Assembly: GCF_009745975.1 (NCBI RefSeq)
Contig: NZ_WHOL01000122.1
Location: 1-60,776 of the forward strand
Reading direction: 5' to 3'
Source: Actinokineospora pegani
GTDB lineage: Bacteria; Actinomycetota; Actinomycetes; Mycobacteriales; Pseudonocardiaceae
Length of the DNA: 60,776 nucleotides
Shown here: positions 59,494-60,776 of the stretch, piece after piece
Numbering within the stretch: the stretch's first letter is position 1
Layout: each line of letters starts with the position of its first letter
Notes under the pieces: generated by a model
Databases searched by the model: none
What the model saw: only the letters and a program-made list of their open reading frames with translations
What the model was told of the DNA's origin: nothing
Made by a program: the position numbers and the translations under genes

Positions 59494-60756
59494 GTGATTG
59501 ACCTCAAGGTTCTGCGCGAAGACCCGGAGATCGCGCGCGCCTCGCAGCGGGCGCGCGGGGAGGACGCGGCGGCGGTGGACTCGCTGCTGGCCGTCGACGA
59601 GCGGCGGCGGTCCGCGATCTCCCGCGCGGACAACCTGCGGGCCGAGCAGAAGCTGTTCGGCAAGCAGGTCGGCCGCGCCAAGGGCGACGAGCGGGCGGCG
59701 CTGCTGGCCAAGGGCAAGGAGATGTCCGCGGAGGTCAAGGCCGCCGAGGCCGAGCAGGGCGAGGCGGAGAAGGAGTTCGACGCCGCCCACCGGCTGCTGC
59801 CCAACCTCGTGCACCCGGCCGCGCCCGTCGGCGGCGAAGACGACTACGCGGTGCTGGAGGTCGTCGGGGAGCCGCGCGAGTTCGACTTCGAGCCGCTGGA
59901 CCACCTCGACCTCGGGCACCGGCTCGGCGCCATCGACATGGAGCGCGGCGCGAAGGTCTCCGGGTCGCGGTTCTACTTCCTGACCGGGATCGGCGCGCAG
60001 CTCCAGCTGGCCCTGCTGAACATGGCCGCCGCCCAGGCGACGCGGGCCGGGTTCCAGCTCGTCATCCCGCCCGTGCTGGTCCGCCCGGAGATCATGGCGG
60101 GCACCGGCTTCCTGGGCGCGCACGCCGCCGAGGTGTACAAGTTGGACGCCGACGACCTGTTCCTGGTCGGCACCTCCGAGGTGGCGCTGGCCGGCTACCA
60201 CGCCGACGAGATCATCGACCTGGGCGCGGGCCCGAAGCGCTACGCGGGCTGGTCGACCTGCTTCCGGCGCGAGGCGGGGTCCTACGGCAAGGACACCAGG
60301 GGCATCATCCGGGTGCACCAGTTCGACAAGATCGAGATGTTCTCCTACTGCAAGCCGGAGGACGCCGAGGCCGAGCACCAGCGCCTGCTGGACTGGGAGA
60401 AGGAGATGCTCGGCAAGATCGAGGTCCCCTACCGGGTCATCGACACCGCCACCGGCGACCTGGGCTCCAGCGCCGCCCGCAAGTTCGACTGCGAGGCCTG
60501 GGTGCCCACCCAGAAGGCCTACCGCGAGCTGACCTCGACCTCCAACTGCACCACCTTCCAGGCCCGCCGCCTCTCCGTCCGCTACCGCGACGAGAACGGC
60601 AAGCCCCAGGTCGCGGCCACCCTCAACGGCACGCTGGCCACCACCCGCTGGATGGTCGCCATCCTCGAGAACCACCAGAACGCCGACGGCTCGGTCACCG
60701 TCCCCGAGGCCCTGCGCCCCTTCCTCGGCCTCGACGTCCTGACCCCCGTCACCTGA
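59494..60756 (+). CDS. serS: Seryl-tRNA synthetase
   Basis: Charges tRNA-Ser. The 420-residue class II enzyme has the N-terminal antiparallel coiled coil (about 25-105, with [20 protein letters not shown]) and the catalytic core: motif 2 [20 protein letters not shown], and motif 3 [20 protein letters not shown]. The start is GTG 59494 ([12 protein letters not shown]). It is complete and ends 20 bases before the window edge. The pheA-phosphatase-serS neighbourhood in this region is common in Pseudonocardiales. Confidence 0.97.
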   Translation: MIDLKVLREDPEIARASQRARGEDAAAVDSLLAVDERRRSAISRADNLRAEQKLFGKQVGRAKGDERAALLAKGKEMSAEVKAAEAEQGEAEKEFDAAHRLLPNLVHPAAPVGGEDDYAVLEVVGEPREFDFEPLDHLDLGHRLGAIDMERGAKVSGSRFYFLTGIGAQLQLALLNMAAAQATRAGFQLVIPPVLVRPEIMAGTGFLGAHAAEVYKLDADDLFLVGTSEVALAGYHADEIIDLGAGPKRYAGWSTCFRREAGSYGKDTRGIIRVHQFDKIEMFSYCKPEDAEAEHQRLLDWEKEMLGKIEVPYRVIDTATGDLGSSAARKFDCEAWVPTQKAYRELTSTSNCTTFQARRLSVRYRDENGKPQVAATLNGTLATTRWMVAILENHQNADGSVTVPEALRPFLGLDVLTPVT

Positions 60757-60776
60757 CACCCGCGGTGGGCAGGCCC

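Overview
The window is GC-rich chromosomal DNA from a filamentous actinomycete. Gene content points to the Pseudonocardiales (an Actinokineospora, Saccharothrix or Actinosynnema type of genome): DUF3558 lipoprotein, EspG and PPE-like ESX partners, Scr1-like XRE/DUF5753 plus DUF397 pairs, septum-formation protein, DUF5926, GTG starts, 1-11 bp gene overlaps, IdeR-type iron boxes and a DevR/DosR-type box. The genus is inference; the phylum-level call is firm. About 65 protein genes, one tRNA, one riboswitch and one small MITE-like element are supported. No IS transposase, integrase, CRISPR array or rRNA is present.

Layout. 1-4.3 kb: partial unknown gene, msrA, then an accessory insert (Phd/ParE-type toxin-antitoxin and a broken TIGR02391-type gene) bounded by a duplicated msrA 3' end, then a solitary Eco57I-class DNA methyltransferase. 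4.3-9 kb: small housekeeping-like genes, tRNA-Gly(GCC), an ECF sigma factor fused to an anti-sigma-like domain, and an Fpg/Nei glycosylase. 8.6-14 kb: a LytS/LytTR two-component system with an S49 peptidase between its genes, followed by a two-TM protein and an acetate-type sodium/solute symporter. 14-18.4 kb: rhodanese, DUF4328 and, on the minus strand, an ESX accessory group (EspG, helical protein, DUF3558 lipoprotein, PPE-like protein). 18.4-27 kb: P450, DUF5926, DUF952, ferritin under three iron boxes, arginine deiminase, split LigD, CPBP protease and a DUF2470 protein under a further iron box.

27-31 kb is a homogentisate catabolic cluster (hmgA divergent from an unknown gene, fahA and iclR). 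31.9-40.5 kb couples a manganese-riboswitch-controlled GDT1/TMEM165 transporter to a cytochrome bd operon (cydA, cydB, a fused cydDC) followed by a DevS/DevR-like pair, with a DevR-type palindrome upstream of cydA. 40.5-48.7 kb: coaA, macro domain, pheA with an exact 24-bp internal tandem duplication, phosphatase, secreted serine hydrolase, DUF4232 lipoprotein, NarL-type two-component system and MazG-like hydrolase. A 161-bp MITE-like element with CTAG target duplications lies exactly at the shared stop codons of mazG-like and the next sigma factor gene.

49-60.8 kb: secreted glucosaminidase, SDR, RtcB, two XRE regulators, DUF397, a DddA-like (SCP1.201) deaminase toxin whose catalytic HAE reads DAE, its Imm1 immunity gene, metallopeptidase, septum-formation protein, a three-gene cassette (DUF1190/YgiB-like tail protein, glutathionylspermidine-synthase-like ATP-grasp, DUF350), a large hairpin and serS. 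The most unusual items are the msrA-flanked module, the deaminase with an altered active site inside a regulator operon, the MITE at overlapping stops, the ATP-grasp/DUF350 cassette, and the unassigned gene inside the homogentisate operon.
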